In this document: positions 51,182-59,055 of the stretch, piece by piece | Layout of the letters: every line of letters begins with the position of its first letter | Numbering within the stretch: position 1 is the stretch's first letter | Assembly: GCA_964496905.1 (NCBI GenBank) | Contig: CAZCAQ010000003.1 | Span: 16,706 to 80,705, forward strand | Direction of reading: 5' to 3' | DNA length: 64,000 nt | From: CAZCAQ01 sp964496905 | Lineage (GTDB): Bacteria > Patescibacteriota > WWE3 > UBA101185 > UBA10185 | Notes under the pieces: generated by a model | Told to the model about the DNA's origin: nothing | Databases searched by the model: none | The model's input: only the letters and a program-made list of their open reading frames with translations | Position numbers and translations under genes: made by a program

Positions 51182-53476
51182 ATGAATAAGAAAACTGCCC
51201 ACATACTCTGGTTTGATCAAATTTCTAAAAACGACATTCCTGTTGTTGGAGGTAAAGGCGCCAATCTTGGCGAAATGTACACAGCCGATATACCTGTTCC
51301 AAACGGATTTGTTGTTACTGCAAAAGCCTATTTTGACTTTTTGGAGAAAACTTCGCTGAAAAAAAAGATTTTACAAGAACTGTCTGGTTTAGATGTAAAC
51401 GAGTCAAAAAACCTTATGGCGGCTTCAGATAAGATAAAAACGGCTATTTTAGCTGCTGAAATGCCCTCTGACTTAAAAACAGAGATAAAAAAGGCTTATG
51501 CTCTACTTTGTGGAGAAAATGATCGTTATGTGGCGGTTAGGTCGTCAGCAACGGCAGAGGATTTACCAGATGCTTCATTTGCCGGACAGCAGGAAACTTA
51601 CCTAAATATTAAAGGTTTTGAAGATGTAATTAAAAATGTCCAAAAGTGTTGGGCATCTTTGTTTGAGTCTCGCGCGATTTTTTACCGTACTGACAAAGGC
51701 TTTAATCATATGAAGGTTGGAATCGCAGTTCCTGTTCAACTTATGGTGCAGTCTGATGTTTCTGGAATAATGTTTACAGTTAACCCTTTAACAAACAGTC
51801 GAGATGAAATTTCTATTGAAGCAGCATATGGTTTGGGCCAACCGGTAGTTTCTGGTGAACTTAATCCTGATCAATACATTGTTGCCAAAAAGAATTACGA
51901 CATAACTTATAAATATATTGCTAAACAAACTTGGCAATTGAGTTTGGGTGGAAATGCTCCTGTTTCTGCGGCCTATCAAGAAGAGCAAAAAATGACAGAT
52001 GCCAAAGTTAAAGAGCTTGCCAAAATCGGTGCACACGTTGAAGATCATTACAAAATGCCAATGGATATGGAATGGGGTATGGAAGGTAAAAAACTTTACA
52101 TTGTGCAAGCTAGACCAGTTACTACACTCAAGTTTCAAGACAATACCGACGATTTAATGATTGACGACACAAAGCATCCAAAATTGTTGCTAGAAGGACT
52201 TGGAGCCTCTCCCGGTGTTGCAAGCGGAAAAGTAGTAATTGTTCAAAATCCTAGTGAAATAGACAAAGTTAAGCAGGGTGACATATTAGTTGCCGAAATG
52301 ACGAATCCTGATTATGTGCCTGCAATGCGCCGTGCAGCAGCAATTTTAACTGATAAAGGTGGAAGAACTTCGCATGCAGCAATTGTTAGTCGTGAATTAG
52401 GAATTCCAGCTGTTGTTGGTTCTTTAAAAGCTACACAAATGCTTACAACAGGTGAAGTAATTACGGTAGACGGAATTGATGGCAAAGTTTACGAGGGCGA
52501 TGTAACGGCAGTAAACGATAAAAAAGAAACAATAGTCTCGTTGGCTGAACTTGAAATTAAAACTCATACAAAAATTTATATGAATTTGGCAGAGCCAGAG
52601 CTTGCCGCTGAAATGGCAATGCGCCGAGTAGATGGCGTTGGTTTGCTACGAGCCGAATTTATGATTGCAAACATTGGAACGCACCCACGAAAATTTATTG
52701 AAGACGGCCAATCAGCCGAATTTACAAATAAGTTGGCTGAAGGATTAGAAACTTTTGCAAAAGCATTTAATCCTCGCCCGGTTGTATACAGAGCAACAGA
52801 TTTTAGATCAAACGAATACAAAAACCTTAAAGGTGGAGCTAAATACGAGCAAGACGAGTTTAATCCAATGATTGGTTTTAGAGGCACAGGACGTTATATT
52901 GCAGATGACGAAGTCTTTAAGCTGGAAATTGATGCAATTTTACACGTGCGTAACAAACTTGGTTATAAAAACCTGCACGTAATGTTGCCCTTTGTGCGAA
53001 CAATTAGCCAATTGCGAGAAGCCAAAAAACTTCTTTCGTCATACGGATTACGCCGAAGTGGCAACTTTAAACTGTGGATGATGGCTGAAATTCCTTCAAA
53101 CGTAATTTTAATTGATGAATTTATTGACGAAGGCATTGATGGCATTTCAATAGGAACTAACGACTTAACAATGTTAACGCTAGGAGTTGACCGCGACAAC
53201 GAAAAAGTTGCGGATGCATACAGCGAAATGGATCCTGCGGTACTAAAATCGCTGGAAAAGCTAATTACTACTTGTAAAAAACGCGGTATAACCAGTTCCA
53301 TTTGTGGTCAAGCACCTTCAGTATACCCAGAAATGGTTAAAATGTTGGTTGAATGGGGAATTACATCAGTTTCAGTTAGTCCTGACGTTTTAGAAAAAAC
53401 GCGCCGAATAGTTTACGAACAAGAACAAAAAGCTATAAAAGAACATAAAGTACATAAGCCGAAGAACCGCAAATAA
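51182..53476 (+). CDS. ppsA: Phosphoenolpyruvate synthase (pyruvate, water dikinase)
   Basis: 764 aa from ATG 51182. N-terminal ATP-grasp domain (about 15-320; VVGGKGANLGEMY, RSSATAEDLPDASFAGQQ, FTVNPLTN), phosphohistidine domain with H398 in GGRTSHAAIVSRE, and the PEP/pyruvate barrel (about 465-750; GLLRAEFM, ISIGTNDLTMLTLG, C708 in ICGQAPS). It makes PEP from pyruvate with ATP, giving AMP and Pi, for gluconeogenesis. Neighbouring enolase and mutase genes extend the route towards sugar phosphates. Confidence 0.93.
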   Translation: MNKKTAHILWFDQISKNDIPVVGGKGANLGEMYTADIPVPNGFVVTAKAYFDFLEKTSLKKKILQELSGLDVNESKNLMAASDKIKTAILAAEMPSDLKTEIKKAYALLCGENDRYVAVRSSATAEDLPDASFAGQQETYLNIKGFEDVIKNVQKCWASLFESRAIFYRTDKGFNHMKVGIAVPVQLMVQSDVSGIMFTVNPLTNSRDEISIEAAYGLGQPVVSGELNPDQYIVAKKNYDITYKYIAKQTWQLSLGGNAPVSAAYQEEQKMTDAKVKELAKIGAHVEDHYKMPMDMEWGMEGKKLYIVQARPVTTLKFQDNTDDLMIDDTKHPKLLLEGLGASPGVASGKVVIVQNPSEIDKVKQGDILVAEMTNPDYVPAMRRAAAILTDKGGRTSHAAIVSRELGIPAVVGSLKATQMLTTGEVITVDGIDGKVYEGDVTAVNDKKETIVSLAELEIKTHTKIYMNLAEPELAAEMAMRRVDGVGLLRAEFMIANIGTHPRKFIEDGQSAEFTNKLAEGLETFAKAFNPRPVVYRATDFRSNEYKNLKGGAKYEQDEFNPMIGFRGTGRYIADDEVFKLEIDAILHVRNKLGYKNLHVMLPFVRTISQLREAKKLLSSYGLRRSGNFKLWMMAEIPSNVILIDEFIDEGIDGISIGTNDLTMLTLGVDRDNEKVADAYSEMDPAVLKSLEKLITTCKKRGITSSICGQAPSVYPEMVKMLVEWGITSVSVSPDVLEKTRRIVYEQEQKAIKEHKVHKPKNRK

Positions 53477-53506
53477 TTTGCGCTAAAGCGACTATTCAAA
53501 ACTGCC

Positions 53507-54748
53507 ATGTCGAACATAAAGGAAATAACCTGCCACAAAGTAATAAACTCGCGGGGAGATTGGACTATCCAAACCCAAGTTGAGCTAGAAGATGGTTCAA
53601 TTGGAGAGCAAACTATTCCTGATGGTGCTTCAAAGGGGTTACACGAAGCACTAAGTATTCCAGTGGAAAAAGCAGTTGATTTAGTCTCTAGCGCTTTAAA
53701 CGAAGCACTTCAAGGTGTGGATGTTTTTGATCAACTTACAATTGACCGCATGATGCTTGCAATGGACGGCACTCCTAACAAAAGAAATATGGGTGGGAAT
53801 AGTATTTTGTCGGTTTCATTAGCTTGTGCGCAAGCGGCAGCTGTAAGCAAAAAAGTGCCGCTTTACAGATACTTACATGAGTTATATAAAACTCAATTTC
53901 ATTCTGAAGCAAAAATGGGATTTCCCACACCTGTATTTAACGTTTTAAACGGGGGTTTACATGCCAGAAATAATTTGAGTTTTCAAGAGTTTATGGTTAT
54001 TCCTTCACCAGATTTGTCTTACAACGCCAGCTTGGAAATGGGAGTGTCCGTTTATCACACTTTAAAGGATTTGCTAGAAAAAAAGCACATGGGCGTTGGT
54101 GTAGGTGATGAAGGTGGTTTTGCTCCATTTGACCTTGATCCGTTTTCCGCGCTGGAAATTGTAAAAAAAGCCTCTAAGGAAAAGTTTTCAGCGGGACATA
54201 ACATTTTCTTTGGAATGGATGTTGCAGCAGGTTCTTTTGTAAAAAAGGAAAGATACTTTATTCGCGAACTGGATGCGCATTACAGTGGAAAACAAGTTCT
54301 AGAGCTATACAAGCAATTGTTGGAAAAATATGAGTTAATTTACCTTGAAGATCCTTTTTACGAAAATCACGATGAATTTTGGGCGGAAGCAAAAAAGACC
54401 TTGGGAAGTAGAGTAATGATCGTTGGCGACGATTTAGTAGTTACTAACAAAACCTTGCTTAAGCGCGCTTTGGAAAAAGATTTAATAAATGCCGTAATTG
54501 TTAAGCCAAACCAAGTGGGCACATTAACTGAAACTTTTGAATTTGTAAAATTGGCTAAGGAAAATGGTCTGGCTATAGTTTTGTCGCACCGAAGCGGTGA
54601 TACGGCTGAAGACACTTTTATTGCAGATTTTGCAGTTGCAGTTGGGGCGCAGTTTATGAAGTCAGGTAGTCCGGCTCGAGGTGAGCGTGTTGCAAAATAT
54701 AATAGGCTCTTGGAAATTGAGGCTGATTTAGATGGACAGTCGCTTTAG
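53507..54748 (+). CDS. eno: Enolase (divergent)
   Basis: A 413-aa protein clearly of the enolase family: NGGLHARNNLSFQEFM, GVGDEGGFAPF (general acid Glu), MDVAAGSF, IYLEDPFYEN, VGDDLVVTN, VIVKPNQVGTLTET (Lys base), SHRSGDTAEDTF. These give the Mg2+ triad Asp-Glu-Asp and the catalytic Lys/Glu. Differences: N-terminal HKVINSRGDWT, not DSRGNPT; the loop PSGASTG reads PDGASKG; AASEFY reads AAGSFV. Probably active 2-phosphoglycerate dehydratase, but a paralogue with altered substrate cannot be ruled out. It overlaps the convergent mutase gene by 4 nt. Confidence 0.85.
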   Translation: MSNIKEITCHKVINSRGDWTIQTQVELEDGSIGEQTIPDGASKGLHEALSIPVEKAVDLVSSALNEALQGVDVFDQLTIDRMMLAMDGTPNKRNMGGNSILSVSLACAQAAAVSKKVPLYRYLHELYKTQFHSEAKMGFPTPVFNVLNGGLHARNNLSFQEFMVIPSPDLSYNASLEMGVSVYHTLKDLLEKKHMGVGVGDEGGFAPFDLDPFSALEIVKKASKEKFSAGHNIFFGMDVAAGSFVKKERYFIRELDAHYSGKQVLELYKQLLEKYELIYLEDPFYENHDEFWAEAKKTLGSRVMIVGDDLVVTNKTLLKRALEKDLINAVIVKPNQVGTLTETFEFVKLAKENGLAIVLSHRSGDTAEDTFIADFAVAVGAQFMKSGSPARGERVAKYNRLLEIEADLDGQSL

Positions 54749-55443
54749 TTTATAGAATATGCTTCGTAGTCTTGCCCAAGAGGTGTTTCTAAATGGGCTA
54801 CTTCTTCTTCGGTTAAGTTTGGCTCAAAATATTTTCTAAATCCCCTTATTGAGTTACCATGGCAAGAAACTGCGATATTTAAGTTATGCTTTTTCATTAG
54901 TGGCAAAATCTCATCACAAAAGGTTTTTACGCGGGCAACGACCTGCGCGACACTTTCGCCTTCTGGGGGTTGATAATTGTAATCGCGACGAATTGTAGCT
55001 GTAAGTTCTGGATCTTCCAAATACTGCTCCAACTTACTTTTGCCTTGAAAAGTTCCATAACAGCGTTCTTTTATACGTGGGTCGGTTTCTATGTTTAGCA
55101 TGCGTGCCGACGAATGAAGTGACACCGCAATCATCATCGTGTGTAAAGCGCGGTCCTGCGGAGACGAAATTAACATGTCGATTTTTTTAACCTTAATAAG
55201 TGGGGCGATTTTTAGTGCTTGGATCATGCCGTTTTCTGTTAACTGCGCAGTTCTCCAGCCTGAGAAAATAAAGTTTTTGTTGTCTTCTGACTCACCATGT
55301 CGAAAAATGTAAATGGTAGGTTTCCCTGGAATCTCCTTTTTTGGCATTGGAGAGGGGTTTTTGTAAAGAAGGAACTCAACGGCCTTATCTACGGTTTCTT
55401 TGCCATATTTTTTATAAAGGGTTTCAAGGGCAGCTTGTTCCAT
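54745..55443 (-). CDS. Histidine phosphatase family, probable phosphoglycerate mutase (dPGM-like)
   Basis: A 232-aa protein with a 45-residue N-terminal extension. Core: IYIFRHGESEDN (phospho-His R-H-G), GWRTAQLTENG, ISSPQDRALHTM, IKERCYGTFQG (proton donor Glu), NYQPPEGESVAQVV and AVSCHGNSIRGF (second His). These match cofactor-dependent phosphoglycerate mutase. It faces enolase, its pathway partner, on the other strand. gpmA would be a reasonable name. Other phosphatases of the superfamily share the motifs. Confidence 0.8.
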   Translation of the reverse strand: MEQAALETLYKKYGKETVDKAVEFLLYKNPSPMPKKEIPGKPTIYIFRHGESEDNKNFIFSGWRTAQLTENGMIQALKIAPLIKVKKIDMLISSPQDRALHTMMIAVSLHSSARMLNIETDPRIKERCYGTFQGKSKLEQYLEDPELTATIRRDYNYQPPEGESVAQVVARVKTFCDEILPLMKKHNLNIAVSCHGNSIRGFRKYFEPNLTEEEVAHLETPLGQDYEAYSIN

Positions 55444-55455
55444 GTGTTAATGATA
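55444..55455 (-). promoter_or_regulatory. Leaderless -10 element of the mutase gene
   Basis: On the - strand TATCAT then TAACAC (6 nt) then ATG 55443, the same hexamer as before the response regulator gene. Confidence 0.45.
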
Positions 55456-55504
55456 GCAGAATAGTTAGAATTGAAAAAAGCCTTATAAAGTATATGAGCG
55501 ACAG

Positions 55505-55538
55505 AGAGGGTTATTATAATTTTTTATAGCAACCCTCT
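55505..55538. repeat. Inverted repeat downstream of the small HTH gene
   Basis: AGAGGGTT (55505-55512) and AACCCTCT (55531-55538) are perfect arms around an AT-rich centre. No uridine tract follows immediately, so termination is possible but not clear. Confidence 0.4.
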
Positions 55539-55548
55539 GCTTTCTAGA

Positions 55549-55758
55549 TTAATTCCTGTAGTAGTACCTGTCGGCAATACGCTCGAACCTTGATTTGTCT
55601 GCACGTACTATGCTCATTACTGCTGAAAACCTGGAACTGCTTGCAGGACCTGTTGCCAGACCTAGCCTATCACGTAGAACTGATACATTAATTCCATCAG
55701 CACCGGCCTCTATTATCATACTCTTGGCTCTTCTTGCCAAATCTACTTTACTATCCAT
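55549..55758 (-). CDS. Small winged-helix-like protein
   Basis: 69 aa from ATG 55758, chosen because AGAGG lies 5 nt upstream; a longer frame to 55803 lacks a ribosome site. DLARRAKSMIIEAGADGINV, SVLRDRLGLATG and RFERIADRYYYRN resemble the HARE-HTH / RpoE-delta type winged helix (ending in a FxRIxxGxY-like strand). It may bind DNA or RNA polymerase. No other domain. Unrelated in position to lexA, which is 1.5 kb away. Confidence 0.5.
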   Translation of the reverse strand: MDSKVDLARRAKSMIIEAGADGINVSVLRDRLGLATGPASSSRFSAVMSIVRADKSRFERIADRYYYRN

Positions 55759-55865
55759 CGTAACCTCTTCTCTAGTTAGGATTTTAGAAGGTGAAAATAC
55801 CACAAACTTTGGTGTTAAGTAAAGAGTGTGGGGAATTGTAGTAATAGTATAAGATTGGGATAAGT

Positions 55866-56603
55866 TTAACTGTACTTAGTGCACCTATAGATAATAAAAG
55901 AAGGGTACAGCATAGTTCTATCGTAATCAGCCTTGCTGATTTTTTCGCCTTCAGGAATTGGTTGCGTTTCAACAACTCTGGCTATTTGGAAGCCCGCATC
56001 TATTAAGTTGTTTGTAACATCAGCAAAAGTATGATGAAAACATTCCATAACCATCTCTTTATTAACCATGGTCCACGAGAATTTGTTTTTGTTAAAATAT
56101 GGCTTAAGTACATAAACTTTTTCTTCGTTTATATATTTCTTCTCGTGCGAGCTAAGCATTGGATGATTCATTGAAAATATAAAAGAGCCATTATTTCGTA
56201 GTACTTTTCTGACAGATTTAAAGAGCTTGCTGAGGTCTTGTAAGTAGTGCACAACGAGGCTTGCTGTTACTATGTCAAAGCTATTTTGATTAAACTGGAG
56301 ATTTTCTATGTCTCCACTTACAAATTCAATTTTTGGATATTTTTCTCTTGCCAATTTAAGTAACTCCTCTGAAATGTCTATTCCCGTTACATCTCCTCCA
56401 AGTTTGGCAAGTCTTGCAGTTGATGCGCCTGAACCACATCCTAAATCTAGGATCTTTTTACCCGTGAGGTCGTGGCCTACTAGTTTTAATAGGGCAGGAG
56501 CCTCTAGGTAGTTATTCCAAAAGTTTTCACTTGCATCAAGGTATTCGTCGTACTCCTTAGCGAACTTGTTATATGAGTTTAGCGTTGTTGAAGTCGTAGG
56601 CAT
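55866..56603 (-). CDS. SAM-dependent class I methyltransferase
   Basis: A 245-aa Methyltransf_11-type protein. SAM motif I is KKILDLGCGSGASTARLAK near residue 49; DVTGIDISEELLKLAREKYP, FVSGDIENLQFNQN, DIVTASLVVHYLQDLSKLFK and GSFIFSMNHPMLSSHEK follow. ATTTSTTLN-like MPTTSTTLNSYNKFAKEYD start. Substrate unknown (tellurite/chloride-type and small-molecule methyltransferases share this core). It stands alone, between the small HTH protein and lexA, with its own leaderless promoter. Confidence 0.85.
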   Translation of the reverse strand: MPTTSTTLNSYNKFAKEYDEYLDASENFWNNYLEAPALLKLVGHDLTGKKILDLGCGSGASTARLAKLGGDVTGIDISEELLKLAREKYPKIEFVSGDIENLQFNQNSFDIVTASLVVHYLQDLSKLFKSVRKVLRNNGSFIFSMNHPMLSSHEKKYINEEKVYVLKPYFNKNKFSWTMVNKEMVMECFHHTFADVTNNLIDAGFQIARVVETQPIPEGEKISKADYDRTMLYPSFIIYRCTKYS

Positions 56604-56615
56604 GTACTTAGTCTA
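56604..56615 (-). promoter_or_regulatory. Leaderless -10 element of the methyltransferase gene
   Basis: On the - strand TAGACT then AAGTAC (6 nt) then ATG 56603. Confidence 0.35.
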
Positions 56616-56657
56616 GTACATGGTATAAATGAAGTATAGTGATTTAGGACAAGGCGT

Positions 56658-57287
56658 TTAGTTATATTTTCTAATAACGCCAGTCACTTTACCCTGAATT
56701 GCAAGATTTTTTGCTTCTACAAAAATTGGGTCCATTTTGTCGTTTGCAGGTTGTAGGCGAATTCGGCCATCTTTTTCGCGGAAGAATGATTTTAAGGTTG
56801 CAAAGTTGTTGTCAATTAAAGCTACTACTATGTCGCCATTTTCGGCTGTATTTTGCTGTTGAATTACAACAAAATCACCGTTAAAAATACCTTCATTTAT
56901 CATAGAATCGCCTCGAACTTGTAAAACGTATGAACGCTTAACCTTTGAGACTAAATCTTGGGAGACTAAAATGGTATCAATTGGGTTTTCTATGGCTTCG
57001 ATTGGTTCTCCAGCTGCAATATAGCCTACGAGTGGTAATGCGACTGCGCTAACGCCCACAGTTACTGTTTCGTCTACGACTTCAATTCCGCGAACTGCGC
57101 CGTCAAAACGACGAATCATACCTTTTTTCTCTAAAGCTTGTAGATGCTCATGTACAGTGGCTAGGGAAGACAAATTCATTGCGTCTGCGATTTCTTTTAA
57201 AGTAGGGGAGGTGCCGTTTTGCTGAATATATTGGGATATGTAATCTAGGATTTCTCTTTGTTTTTTGTATAGTGTTACAGGCGACAT
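56658..57287 (-). CDS. lexA: SOS repressor LexA
   Basis: A 209-aa repressor-protease. N-terminal winged helix: REILDYISQYIQQNGTSPTL, NLSSLATVHEHLQALEKKGM as recognition helix. C-terminal protease: A92-G93 cleavage bond (GYIAAGEPIE), S128 in RGDSMINEG and K166 in FATLKSFF; the spacing is close to E. coli LexA. It represses repair genes until RecA-ssDNA provokes self-cleavage. Its own promoter carries the same CGAA-N7-CGAA element as the dinB promoter. The recognition helix looks closer to the Bacillus type (TVHxHL) than to E. coli. Confidence 0.93.
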   Translation of the reverse strand: MSPVTLYKKQREILDYISQYIQQNGTSPTLKEIADAMNLSSLATVHEHLQALEKKGMIRRFDGAVRGIEVVDETVTVGVSAVALPLVGYIAAGEPIEAIENPIDTILVSQDLVSKVKRSYVLQVRGDSMINEGIFNGDFVVIQQQNTAENGDIVVALIDNNFATLKSFFREKDGRIRLQPANDKMDPIFVEAKNLAIQGKVTGVIRKYN

Positions 57288-57299
57288 ATTTGGGTTTCT

Positions 57300-57340
57300 T
57301 TCGTGTTTTTATAATACCGAAGTTTACACGAAGTTGTCAA
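57300..57340 (-). promoter_or_regulatory. lexA promoter with candidate SOS operator
   Basis: On the - strand: TTGACA (57340-57335, 6 of 6), 18 nt, TATTAT (57316-57311); leader about 17 nt. The whole spacer (57317-57334) reads CCGAAGTTTACACGAAGT on the + strand, with CGAA at 57318-57321 and 57329-57332. A third, inverted copy (TTCGTGT) is at 57300-57306, facing ACACGAA at 57326-57332. Confidence 0.75.
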
Positions 57341-57347
57341 GAGGAAT

Positions 57348-57382
57348 TTGTTATATCTCAATAAATACTGCAAAATTAGTAT
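57348..57382 (+). promoter_or_regulatory. Putative leaderless promoter of the 357-aa gene
   Basis: TTGTTA at 57348-57353, 17 nt, CAAAAT at 57371-57376, exactly 6 nt before ATG 57383. The -10 is poor, so weak evidence. Confidence 0.3.
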
Positions 57383-58456
57383 ATGTCCATCGCAGATGAT
57401 ACAGCATTGTCAATTGACAGTATGCCAACTGAGAAACTAAATACAGAAGTTTTTGAGAAAGCTGAAGCTATTGCAGAAATTACGTCCAATTATTTACTAG
57501 CTTCTGAAGCCTTAGCTTTTACAGAACGTGGACATGAGAGTAAGTATAATCAATACACTATTCCTGAACCCAGTGCACTATCTGATGAATTAAAAGCTGC
57601 CCACTGTAGTCGGTTACAAAAGTTTGTCGAGGATCTTGCTGGTTTAGTTAGTGAGGATCGTCGATCTGCCTTACTTGAACAGTATAGTAATGTCCTGACT
57701 TACTTAGATTCTTCTCACCAAGTATGCCTTGCTGTTTTGGCAGAAACTGAATATTCATATCCTGAAAACACACCTGAAGAGCAAAACACAATTGCAGGTC
57801 GTCGATTATATGAAGCTATATACCCGGACAAACACTATTTAGGCATAATCAGATTACATGAGGATGACTTAGCAATTGTTTTATTATTTGAAGATACTCT
57901 TCCTGATTTACTTGGTGAGGGCACTATGGCTGCTGGCATGTTTGACTTACATCCAGTGATAATGCCCGGTGGTCAAGAGACCAACTTACCCTTCATCCTT
58001 TTATCTAACGCAAAAGAGTCCTATTATGAGCCAGATAAACTACTTTTTGACGCAAGTACTTACTTTCATGAAAGATTGCATGCGCTTAACCATATGTTGC
58101 TTTTAAAAGCCACGGATTCCGTATCTCGGGAGGAGTTTTTATTGAATGATGAGTTTTTAGCCCAATTTTTAACTGATTTTAGAGAACAAAATGAGGTTGT
58201 ATTTCAACATAGTATGTTACAAAGCTTAATACATGCTCCATGTTATGCACATCTACGTGATGGAATAGCAAATTTTGAGGAGCAGGTAAGGGAGGCGCGT
58301 ACGGCTTTAATTGACCTAACAACGTTTTACGGACTGGAAACAGATTCATGGCGTACTGCAATGTACAATGCCATTACTCTTGCTTCTCAATTTCCGATGA
58401 CACAGTGGGCTGCACTTGCTAAATTCAAGTATGACAAAGTTATTCATGAAAAGTAG
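57383..58456 (+). CDS. Second orphan soluble protein with HExxH motif
   Basis: A 357-aa hydrophilic protein of no recognised family, no signal peptide or membrane helix. HERLH (H229-E230-R231-L232-H233) lies in ASTYFHERLHALNHMLL, preceded by a hydrophobic strand NLPFILLSN about 25 residues upstream; E257 (LLNDEFLAQF) is a possible third zinc ligand 24 residues after the last His. This order (strand, HExxH helix, Glu) suits gluzincin-like metallopeptidases. It is of similar size to the orphan at 24279-25259, which also has HExxH, but I see no other convincing similarity. Divergent from lexA. Confidence 0.6.
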   Translation: MSIADDTALSIDSMPTEKLNTEVFEKAEAIAEITSNYLLASEALAFTERGHESKYNQYTIPEPSALSDELKAAHCSRLQKFVEDLAGLVSEDRRSALLEQYSNVLTYLDSSHQVCLAVLAETEYSYPENTPEEQNTIAGRRLYEAIYPDKHYLGIIRLHEDDLAIVLLFEDTLPDLLGEGTMAAGMFDLHPVIMPGGQETNLPFILLSNAKESYYEPDKLLFDASTYFHERLHALNHMLLLKATDSVSREEFLLNDEFLAQFLTDFREQNEVVFQHSMLQSLIHAPCYAHLRDGIANFEEQVREARTALIDLTTFYGLETDSWRTAMYNAITLASQFPMTQWAALAKFKYDKVIHEK

Positions 58457-58467
58457 AGTTTAATTGC

Positions 58468-58592
58468 AACCAAACATTTATCAAAATAAAAAACATTGTA
58501 TGATCATCCAAAGGCGTTTCAAAAACTCCACTATGTTTAAAATAGAATCAACACACACCAAAAGGAGACCCGCCAACCAGAATTGTGGATGA
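58468..58592 (+). pseudogene. Decayed copy of the uvrB promoter and first codons
   Basis: 58484-58580 closely matches the DNA just before and into uvrB (59178-59275): AAAAAACATT, a TATNAT-like box, AAAGGCGTTTC against AAAGCGCTTTC, CTATGTT, AGAATCAAC, then GGAGA and GCCAAC. ATG 58533 encodes MFKIESTHTKRRPANQNCG before TGA at 58590, against MFKLESTYKPTGDQPTAIA in UvrB. It is therefore a truncated duplicate with frame and stop damage. Whether it is still transcribed is unknown. Confidence 0.65.
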
Positions 58593-58652
58593 AGCAATGG
58601 GATTTAGCAAAGATACGTACACCAAGTATTTACAAATTAAATTTAAAAGTAA

Positions 58653-58693
58653 AGGGAAGCTATTGGCGCAACTTTGCGTCTAAAAGCTTCCCT
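58653..58693 (-). terminator. Intrinsic terminator of the 108-aa gene
   Basis: Arms AGGGAAGCT (58653-58661) and AGCTTCCCT (58685-58693) pair, with an inner stem CGCAA / TTGCG. On the - strand the hairpin is followed by TTACTTTTAAATTT. Confidence 0.65.
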
Positions 58694-58703
58694 CGCACCA
58701 TAA

Positions 58704-59030
58704 TCAAAGAGGTTGGTAGTAGTTCTCCAACTCTTTTTCTGTTAGCATTTGCTCAGTATTTTCCAGCCAATGGTTATTGTGCCATTTGCCACTGTCGTAA
58801 GGTATCACACCATTGTCGGCGAGACTTATACGTGAAATCTCTTTAGAACTATACTTCTGTAAAAGCACCCACTTACCAGTAGGTGGCGCCAGAATCACCC
58901 ATTTTTGACGTGCTCTTCCGTCTCCCCTTGTTATAACAACCAGACCTCTGATTAGGACACTGGGATCCATAATCTGACTTGTTCCAAAGTCATGCCTCGT
59001 GTTAACAGCTATATTCCTTGTTTCTAGCAT
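58704..59030 (-). CDS. 108-aa orphan protein
   Basis: A 108-aa soluble protein with no recognised family. N-terminus NIAVNTRHDFGTSQIMDP, a middle with GDGRARQKWVILAPPTGKWV, and a Trp/Asn-rich C-terminal part (GKWHNNHWLENTEQMLTEKE). AAGGAG lies 7 nt before ATG 59030, so this start is well supported. The upstream leader contains a hairpin, ACCTGC-TTTTAAGG-GCAGGT (59056-59075 on the + strand). A clear terminator follows. It lies between the decayed uvrB copy and uvrB, so the segment 58593-59180 may be inserted DNA that split an old duplication. Confidence 0.6.
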   Translation of the reverse strand: MLETRNIAVNTRHDFGTSQIMDPSVLIRGLVVITRGDGRARQKWVILAPPTGKWVLLQKYSSKEISRISLADNGVIPYDSGKWHNNHWLENTEQMLTEKELENYYQPL

Positions 59031-59055
59031 TTCGCTTCTCCTTATTTATTTTGCC

